A stretch of DNA of 64,000 nt, taken from Sphingomonas ginkgonis. GTDB lineage: Bacteria; Pseudomonadota; Alphaproteobacteria; Sphingomonadales; Sphingomonadaceae. Location of the stretch: assembly GCF_003970925.1 (NCBI RefSeq), contig NZ_RWJF01000001.1, forward strand, positions 1,606,501 to 1,670,500, given 5' to 3'. The notes beneath the pieces were generated by a model. That model saw nothing but the letters and a program-made list of their open reading frames with translations, was not told where the DNA came from and searched no databases. Made by a program: the position numbers and the translations under genes. Numbering within the stretch: position 1 is the stretch's first letter; each line of letters begins with the position of its first letter. Below, piece by piece: positions 54,638-64,000 of this stretch.

Positions 54638-56944
54638 TTAGCGGCCGAGTCCCTTGAGGGCGACACGGAACTGGAAGGTACTACCCTGCCGCTGCCCGTA
54701 GAGCTGCACATAGTCCTTACGCCACGAGAAGCCAATCGACAGGCAATCGTCCTCATATTCGATCCCGAGGCGATGCCGGACAGGGTCGAAGCCGTCAGCG
54801 ATCGACAGCGGGTCTTCCTGCTTGTCGGTCAGGTCAATGACGGTCGAGCCGTAGACGGACCAGTGCCGCCGCACCTGCCAGCGTCCGGCAAGCTGCAGCT
54901 CCTCCGAATCCTGCAGATCCTCGATCGATTGGGATATGTTGCGGTTGAGACGGATGTAGCCGGCCCGCACATAGGTCGCGTCCGTGCCGATTGTGAGGTC
55001 AAGCTCGTTGCGGCGGACACCGAGCGTCTTCTTGTCGAGCCGATAACGGTGGGTGACATCGATGAGCCGCCCGAACTGGATCCGGGTTCGCCCGACGATG
55101 TCGGACAGCTGGCCGGACAGGCCAGTCCCATCCGGGAAGATCACATCGCGGCGGTTGAGACGGTAGCTCTGCCCGATCGTCGTGTTGATCGCGAGGTTGG
55201 GGCGCTGCAGCGTCCAGTCGAGCCCGTAAGTGACCCGCGAGCCGTCTTCCCACCGGTCGTAGCCAGAGAAGCGGTTGAGCGCGAACAGGTTGCTGTCCTC
55301 GAGATCGACCGAGCGGCTGTCCTCGTTGGGGATGGTCAGGTTGGGAACGGCGGGGGTGAGCACGACTTGGACGCGCGGGGAGAGGATCTGCTCGCCACCG
55401 AACGCCGGCCCGACGAACGGCCACTTGAGGTCCGCGGCAAGGGCCCCGATCGCGCGCCCGTGCCAGCCATCCTCGCCGCGATAGATGGCTGTGGCGGTGC
55501 TCGCACTGTCGCTCGTGTGATAGATGTCGCCGCGACCAAATGCGGTGAGCAGCAGTTCCTGACCGAGCGGAGTGAGCATCCGTTTGTTCCACTCGGCGCT
55601 GACGAAGGCACGCTGGCTGTCCTGTCCTTCGCGGCGGAGGATGGCGAGGCTGTTGGCCTGGAGCTGGATCACCCCGCCAAACGCGGGATCCTCCAGCCGC
55701 CAGCGGGCATCGATCGCCGGGAGGGCGATCGGAGCCATCTTGTTGTCATCGGTGACCAGCAGCCCTTGGAACGCCCAGGCAGCAATGCTGACGTAACTGT
55801 TTGTGTCAATCCGTTCGAGGTTGGTGAAGCTGCGCAGTCGCTCGTCGCGGCTAATGTCGTAGCGCAGCAGCAGCGTCTTGTCGGTGGCGTAGCGGAAGCT
55901 GGTGGTGAGGCTCCACAGCGGGTCGAACTGGAACTTGCCGTTGCCCTCGACATAGGCGCGGATGCCGTCGTCCTTCGGGTCTGTCGCCAGCACCCGGCGG
56001 TCCCCGTAGGTGAGGAAACCGCCGATCTGATAGGCGCCGAGGCTGTTCAACTCGCGATACTGAGCTTCCAGCGCTGGATAGACAGCGGTGAAGACGCGGG
56101 GTGTTACCGTCAGATCGCGGTTCGGTGCGATCTGCCAGTGATAGGGGAGCGCAAGCTCGAACCCGTTCCGACGGGAGACCTTGACGTCGGGGAGGAGGAA
56201 TCCGTTCATCCCCTGCGAGCGGTCGCCCGTGCTGATCGAGAAGATCGGCAGCAGGGGAAGCGTGATCCCGAGGATTTCGAACCGGCCGCCCGAGAAGCGG
56301 ATGCGGTGCCGGACGGGATCATTGACCACCCGTGCGGCGCTGATCTTCCAGCTCGGTTCCTTTGCCCGTCCGCATTCGGTCGTGACGGGGCAGGGCGAGT
56401 AGACCGCCTTCTCGAGCGTAAGCACTCCGTTGGCGTCCCGCGAGCCGCGCCGGGCCGCGAGCCGGGCGCCGCTTTCCATCACGTAGAGGAGATTGTCGAC
56501 GGTGCCCTGGCGAAGCTCGTCGGTCAGGTCGACCCGGTCGCCGATGAGCTTGTCACCCTGCGGATTGACCACCACCACATTGCCTAGCGCGACTACCTTG
56601 CCGGTCTTGCGATCCCAGCTGATCTGGTCCGCCGCGAGATAGTTGCCCTCGCTCGACATGCGCACCCGGCCGTTGGCGGTCAGGACATCGGCCTGGCTGT
56701 CGTAGACCACCACGTCCGAGCTGAAATCAACCGGTCGATCGGTCGTCGCGGCTCCGGCTGTTCCCGGCGCGGCGGGAGCGGGGGCGGGAGCGGGCGTCGG
56801 TGCAGGGACGGGAGCGGCAGCGGTCGGCGCGGGCACCGCGACGGGCCCATCACCGGTGACCGGCTGTACCTGCGCGGCCGCGGGGAGAGCGGTGAAGGCG
56901 AGTGCCACGGATAGGGCCGACCAGCCATGGCTCGCGTGAAGCAA
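54638..56944 (-). CDS. lptD: LPS-assembly protein LptD
   Basis: LptD is the outer-membrane channel that inserts LPS with LptE. The 768-residue protein has a signal peptide (ALSVALAFTALPAAAQ), an Ala/Pro-rich linker, an OstA jellyroll (VVVYDSQADVLTANGRVRMSSEG in pieces) and a long C-terminal beta-barrel (many alternating strands, ending FQFRVALKGLGR). Start choice: TTG 56944 (LLHASHGW) with GGGGA upstream gives a clean signal peptide; an in-frame ATG at 57016 would add 24 polar residues before it. Confidence 0.9.
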   Translation of the reverse strand: MLHASHGWSALSVALAFTALPAAAQVQPVTGDGPVAVPAPTAAAPVPAPTPAPAPAPAAPGTAGAATTDRPVDFSSDVVVYDSQADVLTANGRVRMSSEGNYLAADQISWDRKTGKVVALGNVVVVNPQGDKLIGDRVDLTDELRQGTVDNLLYVMESGARLAARRGSRDANGVLTLEKAVYSPCPVTTECGRAKEPSWKISAARVVNDPVRHRIRFSGGRFEILGITLPLLPIFSISTGDRSQGMNGFLLPDVKVSRRNGFELALPYHWQIAPNRDLTVTPRVFTAVYPALEAQYRELNSLGAYQIGGFLTYGDRRVLATDPKDDGIRAYVEGNGKFQFDPLWSLTTSFRYATDKTLLLRYDISRDERLRSFTNLERIDTNSYVSIAAWAFQGLLVTDDNKMAPIALPAIDARWRLEDPAFGGVIQLQANSLAILRREGQDSQRAFVSAEWNKRMLTPLGQELLLTAFGRGDIYHTSDSASTATAIYRGEDGWHGRAIGALAADLKWPFVGPAFGGEQILSPRVQVVLTPAVPNLTIPNEDSRSVDLEDSNLFALNRFSGYDRWEDGSRVTYGLDWTLQRPNLAINTTIGQSYRLNRRDVIFPDGTGLSGQLSDIVGRTRIQFGRLIDVTHRYRLDKKTLGVRRNELDLTIGTDATYVRAGYIRLNRNISQSIEDLQDSEELQLAGRWQVRRHWSVYGSTVIDLTDKQEDPLSIADGFDPVRHRLGIEYEDDCLSIGFSWRKDYVQLYGQRQGSTFQFRVALKGLGR

Positions 56945-57065
56945 CTTGAAGTCCCCGGCCCGATGCACGTCTTGAGGTGAAGGGCAGCCTATTGCACCCC
57001 AGCCGCGCCGCTTCAACCAGGGACCGGCCCCAGAGACCGCTTAGTCGCCGGGATGGAGCCGCCGA

Positions 57066-57926
57066 CTAGCGGGTCGCGCGGCGGGCGGCGGTGCGGCGGA
57101 GCGCCGGAATGGCCTGCCGCACGAGCGCGCCAAGTCCGATCGCCTCGCCGCTGAACCGCAGCTTCCAGCCGTCGTGCATGTTGCGCACGACCTCCGCGGG
57201 ATATTCCGCCTTGAACAGGCTGAGGAGGTCCTGCTCCTCCAGCCGGGCGTGAAGGTAACTGCCCGCCGGCGGCGCGATGTCCTTGAAGAAACCGACGCGC
57301 TGAAGGACATTGTCGAAGAGGTGGACGGTCCGGGCCCGCGAGGTCAGCCGCTCGCATTCGTCACGATATTCGGGCAGCACGAGCTTGAACCAGTCGTCTG
57401 CCTGAACCGGGCTGTAGACGGCCGGGGACGAGATGGGAACTTCGAGGTGCTGACACTCGATCGCCCGCGGGATGACGTTCTGCGTCGCGGCCCATGGCAG
57501 GTCCTTATCGAGGCACGCCTCGGTGAACTCGATTGCCTTGTCGAGGACCGTCTGGTCCGAGACGCGCAGCACGCAGTTGATGATCTGGGAATCGCCCTCA
57601 CGGACGAACAGGTCGGCCGGCCAGTCATCAAGATCCGGCCGCACGAGCAGCACGTCGCAGTCGATCCAGACCTCGTCGGTCTGCTTCATCATAACGAGCC
57701 GGAACAGGTCGGCGAAGTGCGCGACGTTCGGCTTGCCGTTGGTCAGGAAACGGTTGAGATAGGACCGGTCGAGCACCTCGCCCGCGTCACGCACCTCGAT
57801 GGGCGCAGGCAGCGACTTCGGCTCGAAACTGTAGAGCCGGACATGGGCTCCGCGCCGCGCGAACGAGAGAAGGCAGGCCGTCTCGAGCGCGGTGATCGGT
57901 CCATCCCAGAAGCTCGCGACCTTCAA
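57066..57926 (-). CDS. Glycosyltransferase with DXD sugar-binding motif (GT32-like)
   Basis: A 286-residue cytosolic GT-A-fold protein. The region KPNVAHFADLFRLVMM, then EVWIDCDVLLVRPDLDD, holds the DXD (Asp-Cys-Asp) and its typical upstream helix; the later HLFDNVLQRVG and the Trp-rich segment fit the alpha-1,4-glycosyltransferase/GT32 group. Acceptor and donor are unknown; an LPS or capsule sugar is plausible given lptD next to it. TTG 57926 with AGGAGAAGG upstream is the start. The 209 bp before pepA hold no other gene. Confidence 0.75.
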   Translation of the reverse strand: MKVASFWDGPITALETACLLSFARRGAHVRLYSFEPKSLPAPIEVRDAGEVLDRSYLNRFLTNGKPNVAHFADLFRLVMMKQTDEVWIDCDVLLVRPDLDDWPADLFVREGDSQIINCVLRVSDQTVLDKAIEFTEACLDKDLPWAATQNVIPRAIECQHLEVPISSPAVYSPVQADDWFKLVLPEYRDECERLTSRARTVHLFDNVLQRVGFFKDIAPPAGSYLHARLEEQDLLSLFKAEYPAEVVRNMHDGWKLRFSGEAIGLGALVRQAIPALRRTAARRATR

Positions 57927-58135
57927 CTCGTCCTTCTCCTGATCGTTGCAAGCGGTCCGCGCCTAGTCGGTTCCGACGCTCGCCGCTAGGCCGCGGAGAG
58001 CGCGGGACCGACCACTCGCCAGTGCTGGCAATTCCCGCCCGAAGCTCAGTTGGAGACGAATCCGATCGCTTTGCGTTCCGTCCCGACGCGTCCTAAAGGC
58101 CACGCCAGACCCGCTTTTCTCGTCAAGGAACCCCC

Positions 58136-59608
58136 ATGCAGATCAATTTCGCCGCCGAGCGTCCCAGCGGAGCCTTCGCCCTTGTCCTTCCGTCGCGGGG
58201 TGGCGACCGGCCGGGCGTGGCGGCGCTTGGGAGCCAGCGGGCCGGGATTGACGCTGCCCTGAAGTCGCAGCGCTTCGAAGGCGAGAACGGCGCGGCGGCC
58301 GAGGCCTGGCTTGACGATGGGGGCACGCACCGTCGGCTCCTGGTGGTCGGGCTGGGCAGCGATGCCCGGGTCGCCGAAGGAGCGGAGAAGCTGGGCGGGG
58401 CGGCAGTGGCGCGGCTGCAGACCTCCGGCGAGAAGGCGGCGGTGCTGGATCTTACCGGGCTCGGGTTCGATGCGGATGCGGCCGCGCGCGTGGCGCTGGG
58501 CGCGACCCTTCGGTCGTGGCGCTACGATCTTTACCGCACACGGCTCAAGGACAAGCAAAAGCCGACGCTCGACACGCTGACCATCGTCGGCGCCCCTGCC
58601 GAGGCGGAGCAGCGCTGGACGTCGCGTTGGAAGGGCGTTGCCGAGGGCGTGGCGCTCACCAAGGAGCTGGTCACCGAGCCGGCCAACATCATCTACGCCG
58701 AGACGTTCGTCGAACGCGTCCGGAAGGCAGCAGCCGGAACCGGTCTCGAGATCAGCACGCTCGGGCAGGCCGAGATGGAAGCGCTCGGCATGGGCGCGCT
58801 GCTGGGCGTCAATCAGGGTTCGATCCGCGAGCCGCGGATCCTTGTCATGAAGTGGAATGGTGGAACGCAGGGTGAGGCGCCGGTGCTGTTCATCGGCAAG
58901 GGCGTGACGTTCGACACCGGCGGCATCTCGATCAAGCCCGCCGCGGGCATGGAGTCGATGAAGTGGGACATGGGCGGCGCGGGCGCGGTGGCGGGCGCGA
59001 TGCTCGGTCTTGCCAAGCGGAAGGCCAAGGCGAACGTGATCGGCGTCTGCGGCCTGGTCGAGAACATGCCCTCCGGGTCGGCGCAGCGGCCGGGTGACGT
59101 GGTCACCTCCATGTCGGGGCAGACGATCGAAGTGATCAACACCGACGCGGAAGGGCGGCTGGTGCTGGGCGACGCGATGACCTGGGCCCAGCGCGAGTTC
59201 AAGCCGAAGACGATGATCGACTTGGCGACCCTGACCGGGGCGATGGTGATCAGCCTCGGGCATGAGTTCGGCGGCATGTTCTCCAACGACGATGGCCTGG
59301 CCGCCGAGCTGGAAGCCGCGAGCCGGACGTCGGGCGATCATCTCTGGCGGATGCCGCTGACGGATGCCTTCGACCGGCTGATCGATTCTCCGATCGCGGA
59401 CATGAAGAACGTCGGCCCGCGCGAGGGTGGATCGATCACCGCGGCGGCGTTCCTCAAGCGGTTCGTGGATGAGGGCGTCCGCTGGGCGCACCTCGACATC
59501 GCCGGGACCGTCTGGTCGGACAAGCCGGGCTCCACCTACGAGAAGGGCGCGACCGGGTTCGGCGTCCGGGTGCTCGACCAGTTTGTGGCAGACACTGCCG
59601 AGCGCTAG
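58136..59608 (+). CDS. pepA: Leucyl aminopeptidase (M17)
   Basis: A 490-residue cytosolic di-metal aminopeptidase. The C-terminal catalytic domain has GKGVTFDTGGISIKPAAGM (Lys and Asp ligands), KWDMGGAGAV and the signature NTDAEGRLVLGDA; the N-terminal domain is the usual alpha/beta module. Peptides imported by the POT transporter would be a substrate source. It ends 9 bp before holC, a common pairing. Confidence 0.96.
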   Translation: MQINFAAERPSGAFALVLPSRGGDRPGVAALGSQRAGIDAALKSQRFEGENGAAAEAWLDDGGTHRRLLVVGLGSDARVAEGAEKLGGAAVARLQTSGEKAAVLDLTGLGFDADAAARVALGATLRSWRYDLYRTRLKDKQKPTLDTLTIVGAPAEAEQRWTSRWKGVAEGVALTKELVTEPANIIYAETFVERVRKAAAGTGLEISTLGQAEMEALGMGALLGVNQGSIREPRILVMKWNGGTQGEAPVLFIGKGVTFDTGGISIKPAAGMESMKWDMGGAGAVAGAMLGLAKRKAKANVIGVCGLVENMPSGSAQRPGDVVTSMSGQTIEVINTDAEGRLVLGDAMTWAQREFKPKTMIDLATLTGAMVISLGHEFGGMFSNDDGLAAELEAASRTSGDHLWRMPLTDAFDRLIDSPIADMKNVGPREGGSITAAAFLKRFVDEGVRWAHLDIAGTVWSDKPGSTYEKGATGFGVRVLDQFVADTAER

Positions 59609-59617
59609 TCGAGGGCC

Positions 59618-60061
59618 ATGCGGGTCGACTTCTACCAGTTGGGCGGGGCAGCGCTGGATGGAATCGTCGGCCAGCTCGCCACGCGGCTGATCGAGCAGGA
59701 TCAGCGGCTGCTGGTGGTTGCGGAGGACGATGCGCTGCTGGCCCGGCTGGATCGCCAGTTGTGGGATCAGGGTGGCCCAACCGCCTTCCTGGCGCACGGG
59801 CGCGCGGGCGGCGCGGACGACGCGCAGCAGCCGGTGCTGCTCGCGACCACTCCGGATGCGGCCAACCGGGCGCGCAACCTGCTGATCGCCGACGGCGCCT
59901 GGCGCGAGGCTGCGATCACGTTCGACCGGGCCTTCTACCTGTTCGCCGCCGACACGCTGGAGGGTGCCAGGCTGGCATGGAAGCTCCTCGCCGGGCGCGA
60001 CGAGGTCGAGCGGCACTTCTGGCGGCAGGATGAGAACGGGCGGTGGCGCGAAGCGGCCTGA
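59618..60061 (+). CDS. holC: DNA polymerase III subunit chi
   Basis: HolC links the clamp loader to SSB. The 147-residue protein has [35 protein letters not shown] in pieces and the family ends ([37 protein letters not shown]). It is weakly conserved, but size, motif order and position after pepA support the call. A GC hairpin (CCCC/GGGG around 60081-60096) separates it from ndk. Confidence 0.9.
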   Translation: MRVDFYQLGGAALDGIVGQLATRLIEQDQRLLVVAEDDALLARLDRQLWDQGGPTAFLAHGRAGGADDAQQPVLLATTPDAANRARNLLIADGAWREAAITFDRAFYLFAADTLEGARLAWKLLAGRDEVERHFWRQDENGRWREAA

Positions 60062-60134
60062 GCCTTGCCCTTTGCGCGACCCCCCGCTAGGGGCGCGGCC
60101 ACTTCCAACACCAACAGGATGGAGACGCCCGGTC

Positions 60135-60557
60135 ATGGCCGCGACGCGCACCTTTTCGATCATCAAGCCCGATGCCACTCGCCGCAACCTGACCGGCGCT
60201 GTCACCAAGATGCTGGAGGAGGCCGGCCTGCGCGTCGTCGCATCCAAGCGCATCCACATGACCAAGGAGCAGGCCGAGGGCTTCTACGCGGTCCACAAGG
60301 AGCGGCCCTTCTTCAACGACCTGGTCAGCTTCATGATCTCGGGCCCGGTCGTGGTTCAGGTGCTCGAGGGCGAGAATGCGGTCAAGCGCAACCGCGACGT
60401 CATGGGCGCGACCAACCCGGCAAATGCCGAGGCGGGCACCATCCGCAAGGAGCTGGCGGAGTCGATCGAGGCGAACTCGGTCCATGGCTCGGACAGCGAC
60501 GAGAATGCCAAGATCGAGATCGACTACTTTTTCCAGCCGGACGAAATCGTCGGCTGA
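60135..60557 (+). CDS. ndk: Nucleoside diphosphate kinase
   Basis: Ndk transfers the gamma-phosphate between nucleotides. The 140-residue protein starts with [17 protein letters not shown], has [27 protein letters not shown] and the phosphohistidine block [16 protein letters not shown] lies upstream of ATG 60135. A start at 59964 in the same frame would run through holC and is rejected. It ends 3 bp from the convergent PqqD-like gene. Confidence 0.96.
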   Translation: MAATRTFSIIKPDATRRNLTGAVTKMLEEAGLRVVASKRIHMTKEQAEGFYAVHKERPFFNDLVSFMISGPVVVQVLEGENAVKRNRDVMGATNPANAEAGTIRKELAESIEANSVHGSDSDENAKIEIDYFFQPDEIVG

Positions 60558-60560
60558 CCC

Positions 60561-60827
60561 TTATCGCGGGTCCATACGGACCAGCTTCCGCTGCTGAAGG
60601 TCGGCGAGCAGGACGCGCAACTCATTGCCGCACTGCTCGTCGCCCACCTCATATTCGGCCAGCAGTCCGGCCTTGATCTCGTCGAAGCTGCGCGGTCTTT
60701 CCAGCAGCTTCCAGACACTCGCGGCGACGGCGTTGAAGCCGAAGCAGACGCCATCCTCGGGCGCGAGCGCGACCAGTTCCGGGCCGAGTTCAGCTTCGAG
60801 CAGGGCAATATTTCGCCGGTACATCAT
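60561..60827 (-). CDS. Orphan PqqD-like (RRE-fold) protein
   Basis: An 88-residue protein matching the PqqD/RiPP-recognition-element fold: a first strand region (ELVALAPEDGVCFGFNAVAASVW in pieces) then KLLERPRSFDEIKAGLLAEYEV, GNELRVLLADLQQRKLV. PqqD binds the leader peptide of PqqA and related RREs bind RiPP precursors, but no pqq or RiPP enzyme gene is seen in the window. Similar single proteins occur beside surface-polysaccharide loci. It is divergent from the EpsG-like gene. ATG 60824 is an alternative start. Confidence 0.8.
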   Translation of the reverse strand: MMYRRNIALLEAELGPELVALAPEDGVCFGFNAVAASVWKLLERPRSFDEIKAGLLAEYEVGDEQCGNELRVLLADLQQRKLVRMDPR

Positions 60828-60909
60828 GGCGATAAGCTAGCCTACGCTTGGCCCGCTCGCCAATCCCCGGCTGGACGGCGATGCCGCAGCCTTTCTATGG
60901 CTGTTCGCC

Positions 60910-61956
60910 GTGACACCTTACTTCCTGATGTTCGCCTTCTTCGTCTTCGGAGCACTGGCGCGGCCCCCGCAACCGGCCGACACGCCGCGACGCGGCGACC
61001 TGCTGCTGCTCATCGGAGCCGTCATCCTGATCCTGATGGTCGGGCTGCGCTATCAGGTGGGTGGCGACTGGAGGACCTACGCACAGATCTTCCGACTGAC
61101 CGAGACGCGCGACCTTCCGGCTTCGCTGACGCTCGCGGACCCGGGTTACATGGTGGTGAACTGGCTGGTCCAGCAGGTCGGCGGCGGGATCTGGCTCGTC
61201 AACAGCATTTGCGCCCTGATCTACACCTGGGGGCTGATCCGCTTCGCGCGCTCGCAACCGGACCCCTGGTTGGCGGTCATCGTCGGCATTCCCTACCTGA
61301 CGGTGGTGGTCGCCATGGGTTATACCCGGCAGGCGGTCGCCATTGGCATCATCATGGCCGGCCTTGCTGCCTACGGGCGATACCGATCGCTGCCGCGCTT
61401 CATTCTCTACGTCGCGATCGCCACCACCTTCCACAAGACGGCGGTCCTGTTCCTCCCGCTGGTGATCTTCAGTGCCCGACGCAATCGGCTGTTCAACCTC
61501 ATTGGCGGTTTCGCGGCGGGGTACATCATCTACGCCAATTTGCTCACCCAGGCGTCGGACCAGCTGATCAAGAACTACGTCAACTCCGACTATAGTTCGC
61601 AAGGCGCCGCCATCCGCGTCGCGCTGGACGTCGTTCCGGCAAGCCTGTTCCTTCTCCGAAGCCGGGCTTTCGGCTTCGGTGACGAGGAACGCGCGCTGTG
61701 GCGCAACTGCTCGCTTGCGAGCTTCCTGTTCGTGGGAATGCTGTTTTTTCTGCCCTCGACGGTGACCGACCGGCTGGCGCTTTACATCATTCCGCTGCAG
61801 CTGGCCGTGCTGTCCCGGGTGCCGGGCGTCTATACCAGCGAAACCACTGGTCGGGTCCTGGTGATCGCCTATTCCTTCGCCATTATGGCCGCCTGGCTGA
61901 CGCTCGCCTCGTTCGCCAGTTTGTGGGTGCCTTACCAGTTCTACTTTGCACATTGA
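60910..61956 (+). CDS. EpsG family polysaccharide polymerase-like membrane protein
   Basis: A 348-residue integral membrane protein with about ten hydrophobic helices. The EpsG-type hallmarks are VGLRYQVGGDWRTYAQIF (near residue 45), GYTRQAVAIGIIMAGLA and FHKTAVLFLPLV. EpsG/Wzy-type proteins polymerise repeat units on the periplasmic side. GTG 60910 is the start. It is the first gene of an exopolysaccharide or O-antigen locus continuing beyond the window. Confidence 0.85.
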   Translation: MTPYFLMFAFFVFGALARPPQPADTPRRGDLLLLIGAVILILMVGLRYQVGGDWRTYAQIFRLTETRDLPASLTLADPGYMVVNWLVQQVGGGIWLVNSICALIYTWGLIRFARSQPDPWLAVIVGIPYLTVVVAMGYTRQAVAIGIIMAGLAAYGRYRSLPRFILYVAIATTFHKTAVLFLPLVIFSARRNRLFNLIGGFAAGYIIYANLLTQASDQLIKNYVNSDYSSQGAAIRVALDVVPASLFLLRSRAFGFGDEERALWRNCSLASFLFVGMLFFLPSTVTDRLALYIIPLQLAVLSRVPGVYTSETTGRVLVIAYSFAIMAAWLTLASFASLWVPYQFYFAH

Positions 61957-62038
61957 GGCAAGCCGCCGATAAACCGCTGGCGAGCCAATCAAAATCTTCT
62001 ACAGGCGAGCAGCATCCATTGAGCGTGAGGGAGTGCCG

Positions 62039-62917
62039 GTGAAGGGGATCATCTTGGCTGGCGGGAGCGGAAGTCGCCTGTACCCGGCCACCCTGTCGGT
62101 CTCTAAGCAGCTGCTGCCCGTCTACGACAAGCCGATGATCTACTATCCGCTTGGCGTCCACATGCTGGCGGGCATTCGCGAGATCCTGATCATCTCCACT
62201 CCCTGGGACCTGCCGCGGTTCGAGGCGCTGCTCGGCGACGGAGCGAACTTCGGGATCAATTTGTCCTATGCCGAACAGGCCGCCCCGAACGGACTGGCCG
62301 AAGCGTTCATCATCGGTCGCGAGTTCATCGGCGGGGACAGCGTCGCGCTCGTGCTTGGCGACAACATCTTCTACGGCGCCAACCTGTCGCAGTTGGTCCA
62401 GTCGGCCGCAAAGCTCGAGCAGGGAGCTACCGTGTTCGCCTATGCGGTCGACGATCCTGAGCGGTACGGAGTTGTCGAATTCGACGCCAGTAACCGCGCT
62501 CTGTCGATCGAGGAGAAGCCTGCCAACCCGCGGTCTCATTGGGCAGTCACCGGGCTCTACTTCTACGACAATCAGGTCGTCGACATAGCAGCCAAGCTGG
62601 CCCCATCCGAGCGTGGTGAACTCGAGATCACCGACGTGAACCGGGTTTATCTGGAGCGCGGACAGCTGAGCGTATCGCGGCTTGGGCGGGGCTATGCCTG
62701 GCTGGATACGGGAACCCACGACAGCCTGCACGATGCGGGCTCCTTTGTCCGTACGTTGGAATCGCGGACGGGCTCCAAGCTGATGTGCCCGGAAGAGATC
62801 GGTCTCCAGATGGGCTATCTCACCCCCGAACAGATCCGCGTTCGTGCCGACCAGCTCGGCAAGACCGACTATGCCCGCTATCTCCGTCGTTGCGCCGACG
62901 AAGTCGCCCATGCTTGA
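62039..62917 (+). CDS. rfbA: Glucose-1-phosphate thymidylyltransferase RfbA
   Basis: RfbA makes dTDP-glucose, the first step to dTDP-L-rhamnose. The 292-residue protein has [17 protein letters not shown] (nucleotide loop; Ser where Thr is usual), [42 protein letters not shown] and [17 protein letters not shown] 62039 gives the canonical start and has GAGGGA upstream; GTG 62033 is two codons earlier. It overlaps rfbC by 8 bp. Confidence 0.96.
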   Translation: MKGIILAGGSGSRLYPATLSVSKQLLPVYDKPMIYYPLGVHMLAGIREILIISTPWDLPRFEALLGDGANFGINLSYAEQAAPNGLAEAFIIGREFIGGDSVALVLGDNIFYGANLSQLVQSAAKLEQGATVFAYAVDDPERYGVVEFDASNRALSIEEKPANPRSHWAVTGLYFYDNQVVDIAAKLAPSERGELEITDVNRVYLERGQLSVSRLGRGYAWLDTGTHDSLHDAGSFVRTLESRTGSKLMCPEEIGLQMGYLTPEQIRVRADQLGKTDYARYLRRCADEVAHA

Positions 62918-63464
62918 GGTTCGGTCGCTCCCGCTCGAAGGTTTGCTCGAGCTGGTGCCCACCCGCTTTGCCGACGAGCGGGGATTCTTTTCCGAGACTT
63001 ACAACGCGCAGGTCTGGCGCGAGTCCGGGCTGGTGTTCGACTTCGTCCAGGAGAACCACAGTCTGTCGCGGTCGCCCGGCGTTCTGCGCGGACTCCATTA
63101 TCAGCTTCCGCCCGCCGCCCAGACCAAAGTCGTTAGAGTGACCCGCGGCCGGATCTTCGATGTCGCCGTCGACATCCGCCGCGGATCCCCCACGTTCGGG
63201 AAGTGGGTGGGCATCCAGCTTTCCGCCGAGCAGTGGAACCAGCTGCTTGTCCCGGTCGGATTTGCACACGGGTTCGTCACCCTCGAGCCCGGCACGGAGG
63301 TCCAGTATAAGGTGACCCACTGTTACAGTCCTGCCGACGAGCGGGTGATCCGGTTCGATGATCCGGCGATCGGAATCGACTGGCCGGTCGATTCGGTTGA
63401 GGTCACGCTGTCGGCTAAGGACCGTTCCGCGCCCCTGCTCGCCGACGCGGAGCTGTTCTCATGA
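62910..63464 (+). CDS. rfbC: dTDP-4-dehydrorhamnose 3,5-epimerase RfbC
   Basis: A 184-residue cupin epimerase in dTDP-L-rhamnose synthesis: [57 protein letters not shown] in pieces and [13 protein letters not shown] with the catalytic His/Tyr framework. It overlaps both neighbours (rfbA by 8 bp, rfbB as ATGA), so the three are translationally coupled. Confidence 0.96.
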   Translation: MLEVRSLPLEGLLELVPTRFADERGFFSETYNAQVWRESGLVFDFVQENHSLSRSPGVLRGLHYQLPPAAQTKVVRVTRGRIFDVAVDIRRGSPTFGKWVGIQLSAEQWNQLLVPVGFAHGFVTLEPGTEVQYKVTHCYSPADERVIRFDDPAIGIDWPVDSVEVTLSAKDRSAPLLADAELFS

Positions 63465-64000
63465 CGATGACCGTCATGGTGACGGGCGGCGCCGGCTTCA
63501 TCGGTAGCGCGGTGGTGCGGCTGCTGGTCGGGCGCGGGTTCCGGGTGATCAACCTCGACAAGCTGACCTACTCGGGGAACCTCGCCTCGCTGAGCTCAGT
63601 CGAGGACCGATCAAACTACCGGTTTGTGCAGGCCGATATCGCAGACCGCGCGCGGGTTCAGGCGTTGCTCGAGGAGGAGCAGGTCGACGCTATCATGCAC
63701 CTAGCCGCCGAGAGCCACGTCGACCGCTCGATCGACGGCCCCGAGGTGTTTGTCTCGACCAACATCGTCGGGACCTTTCATCTGCTCCAGGCGGCGCTGG
63801 GCTATTGGTCGGCGCTGAAAGGTGAGAGGCGCGAGCGGTTCCGCTTCCATCATGTCTCGACGGACGAGGTGTTCGGCGACCTGCCGCTGACCGGGCCCGA
63901 GCGGTTTCGCGAAGATACGCCGTACGATCCCTCGTCGCCCTACTCGGCTTCGAAGGCAGCGTCCGACCATCTCGTCCGGGCCTGGCACCGCACCTACGGA
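63461..64000 (+). CDS. rfbB: dTDP-glucose 4,6-dehydratase RfbB (3' end beyond window)
   Basis: The first 180 codons of an extended SDR dehydratase: [20 protein letters not shown] (NAD loop), [16 protein letters not shown], the catalytic [13 protein letters not shown] and the Tyr/Lys motif [22 protein letters not shown] in outline. It converts dTDP-glucose to the 4-keto-6-deoxy sugar between RfbA and RfbC. ATG 63461 overlaps the rfbC stop codon. The frame is open at the right edge. Confidence 0.96.
   Translation, partial: MTMTVMVTGGAGFIGSAVVRLLVGRGFRVINLDKLTYSGNLASLSSVEDRSNYRFVQADIADRARVQALLEEEQVDAIMHLAAESHVDRSIDGPEVFVSTNIVGTFHLLQAALGYWSALKGERRERFRFHHVSTDEVFGDLPLTGPERFREDTPYDPSSPYSASKAASDHLVRAWHRTYG

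Overview
The window is GC-rich, gene-dense chromosomal DNA that reads as an alphaproteobacterium, most likely order Sphingomonadales (inferred from gene content and order, not from a database search). The markers are a CcrM-type GANTC methyltransferase, a pfam COX4_pro_2-type aa3 oxidase subunit IV next to pntAA, a DUF1244 protein, a sphingomonad-style peptide-catabolism set (DPP4, two M28 peptidases, POT transporter, PepA), an lptD-surA-pdxA-rsmA operon and GTG/TTG starts. I see no insertion sequence, integrase, CRISPR array, rRNA or tRNA; the DNA is core chromosome with a few accessory or decaying spots.

Layout. 0-5.2 kb: tail of an unknown gene, then the ffh-rpsP-rimM-trmD-rplS translation/SRP cluster, interrupted on the opposite strand by a thioredoxin-reductase-like flavoprotein and closed by a strong terminator. 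5.2-12.8 kb: DPP4 and a membrane M28 peptidase (convergent), asd, a small operon (NTF2-like lipoprotein, DUF1244, GFA), msrA. 12.7-19.1 kb: ZIP-like transporter, Sua5/TsaC, DmdC-like acyl-CoA dehydrogenase, GntR regulator, nitroreductase, POT peptide transporter. 19.1-28.2 kb: paired amidohydrolases, NnrU, glmM, a thiD-VOC fusion, rnhB, ccrM, folP. 28.2-33.9 kb: Mn-catalase, SDR, phosphodiester glycosidase, M28 peptidase and a degenerate NtrC-like regulator, all on the minus strand. 34-42 kb: transhydrogenase genes pntAA and pntAB-pntB, split by about 4.9 kb holding a D-amino-acid-oxidase-like enzyme, ybaK, a yjbQ with an in-frame stop, a tiny orphan gene and a CHASE2-EAL phosphodiesterase. 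42-51 kb: racemase, GreA/B, uvrC-recO-apaG, a secreted protein, guaB, an RsmB-family methyltransferase, a TPR protein. 51-58 kb: rsmA-pdxA-surA-lptD and a glycosyltransferase. 58-64 kb: pepA-holC-ndk, an orphan PqqD-like protein, then the beginning of an exopolysaccharide locus (EpsG-like polymerase, rfbA, rfbC, rfbB cut by the window end).

How genes work together. Periplasmic and membrane peptidases, the POT transporter and PepA make a peptide-scavenging set. LptD and SurA serve outer-membrane assembly; RfbABC make dTDP-rhamnose for a surface polysaccharide. PntAA/AB/B make NADPH. CcrM is probably cell-cycle regulated.

Most interesting signals. (1) Seven GANTC sites, all GAGTC/GACTC, lie within 152 bp upstream of the GANTC methyltransferase, four of them at exact multiples of 10 bp, suggesting methylation-sensing autoregulation. 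(2) At 37.3-37.6 kb there is a self-contained minus-strand unit with a near-consensus promoter, leader hairpin, ribosome binding site, a 23-codon aromatic/Gly-rich ORF and terminator-like hairpins: a candidate undescribed small protein, leader peptide or sRNA. (3) Several enzyme relatives lack their signature residues (second amidohydrolase, NtrC-like regulator, ZIP transporter, RNase HII GRG motif). (4) Four of nine convergent gene pairs end on one shared CTAG.
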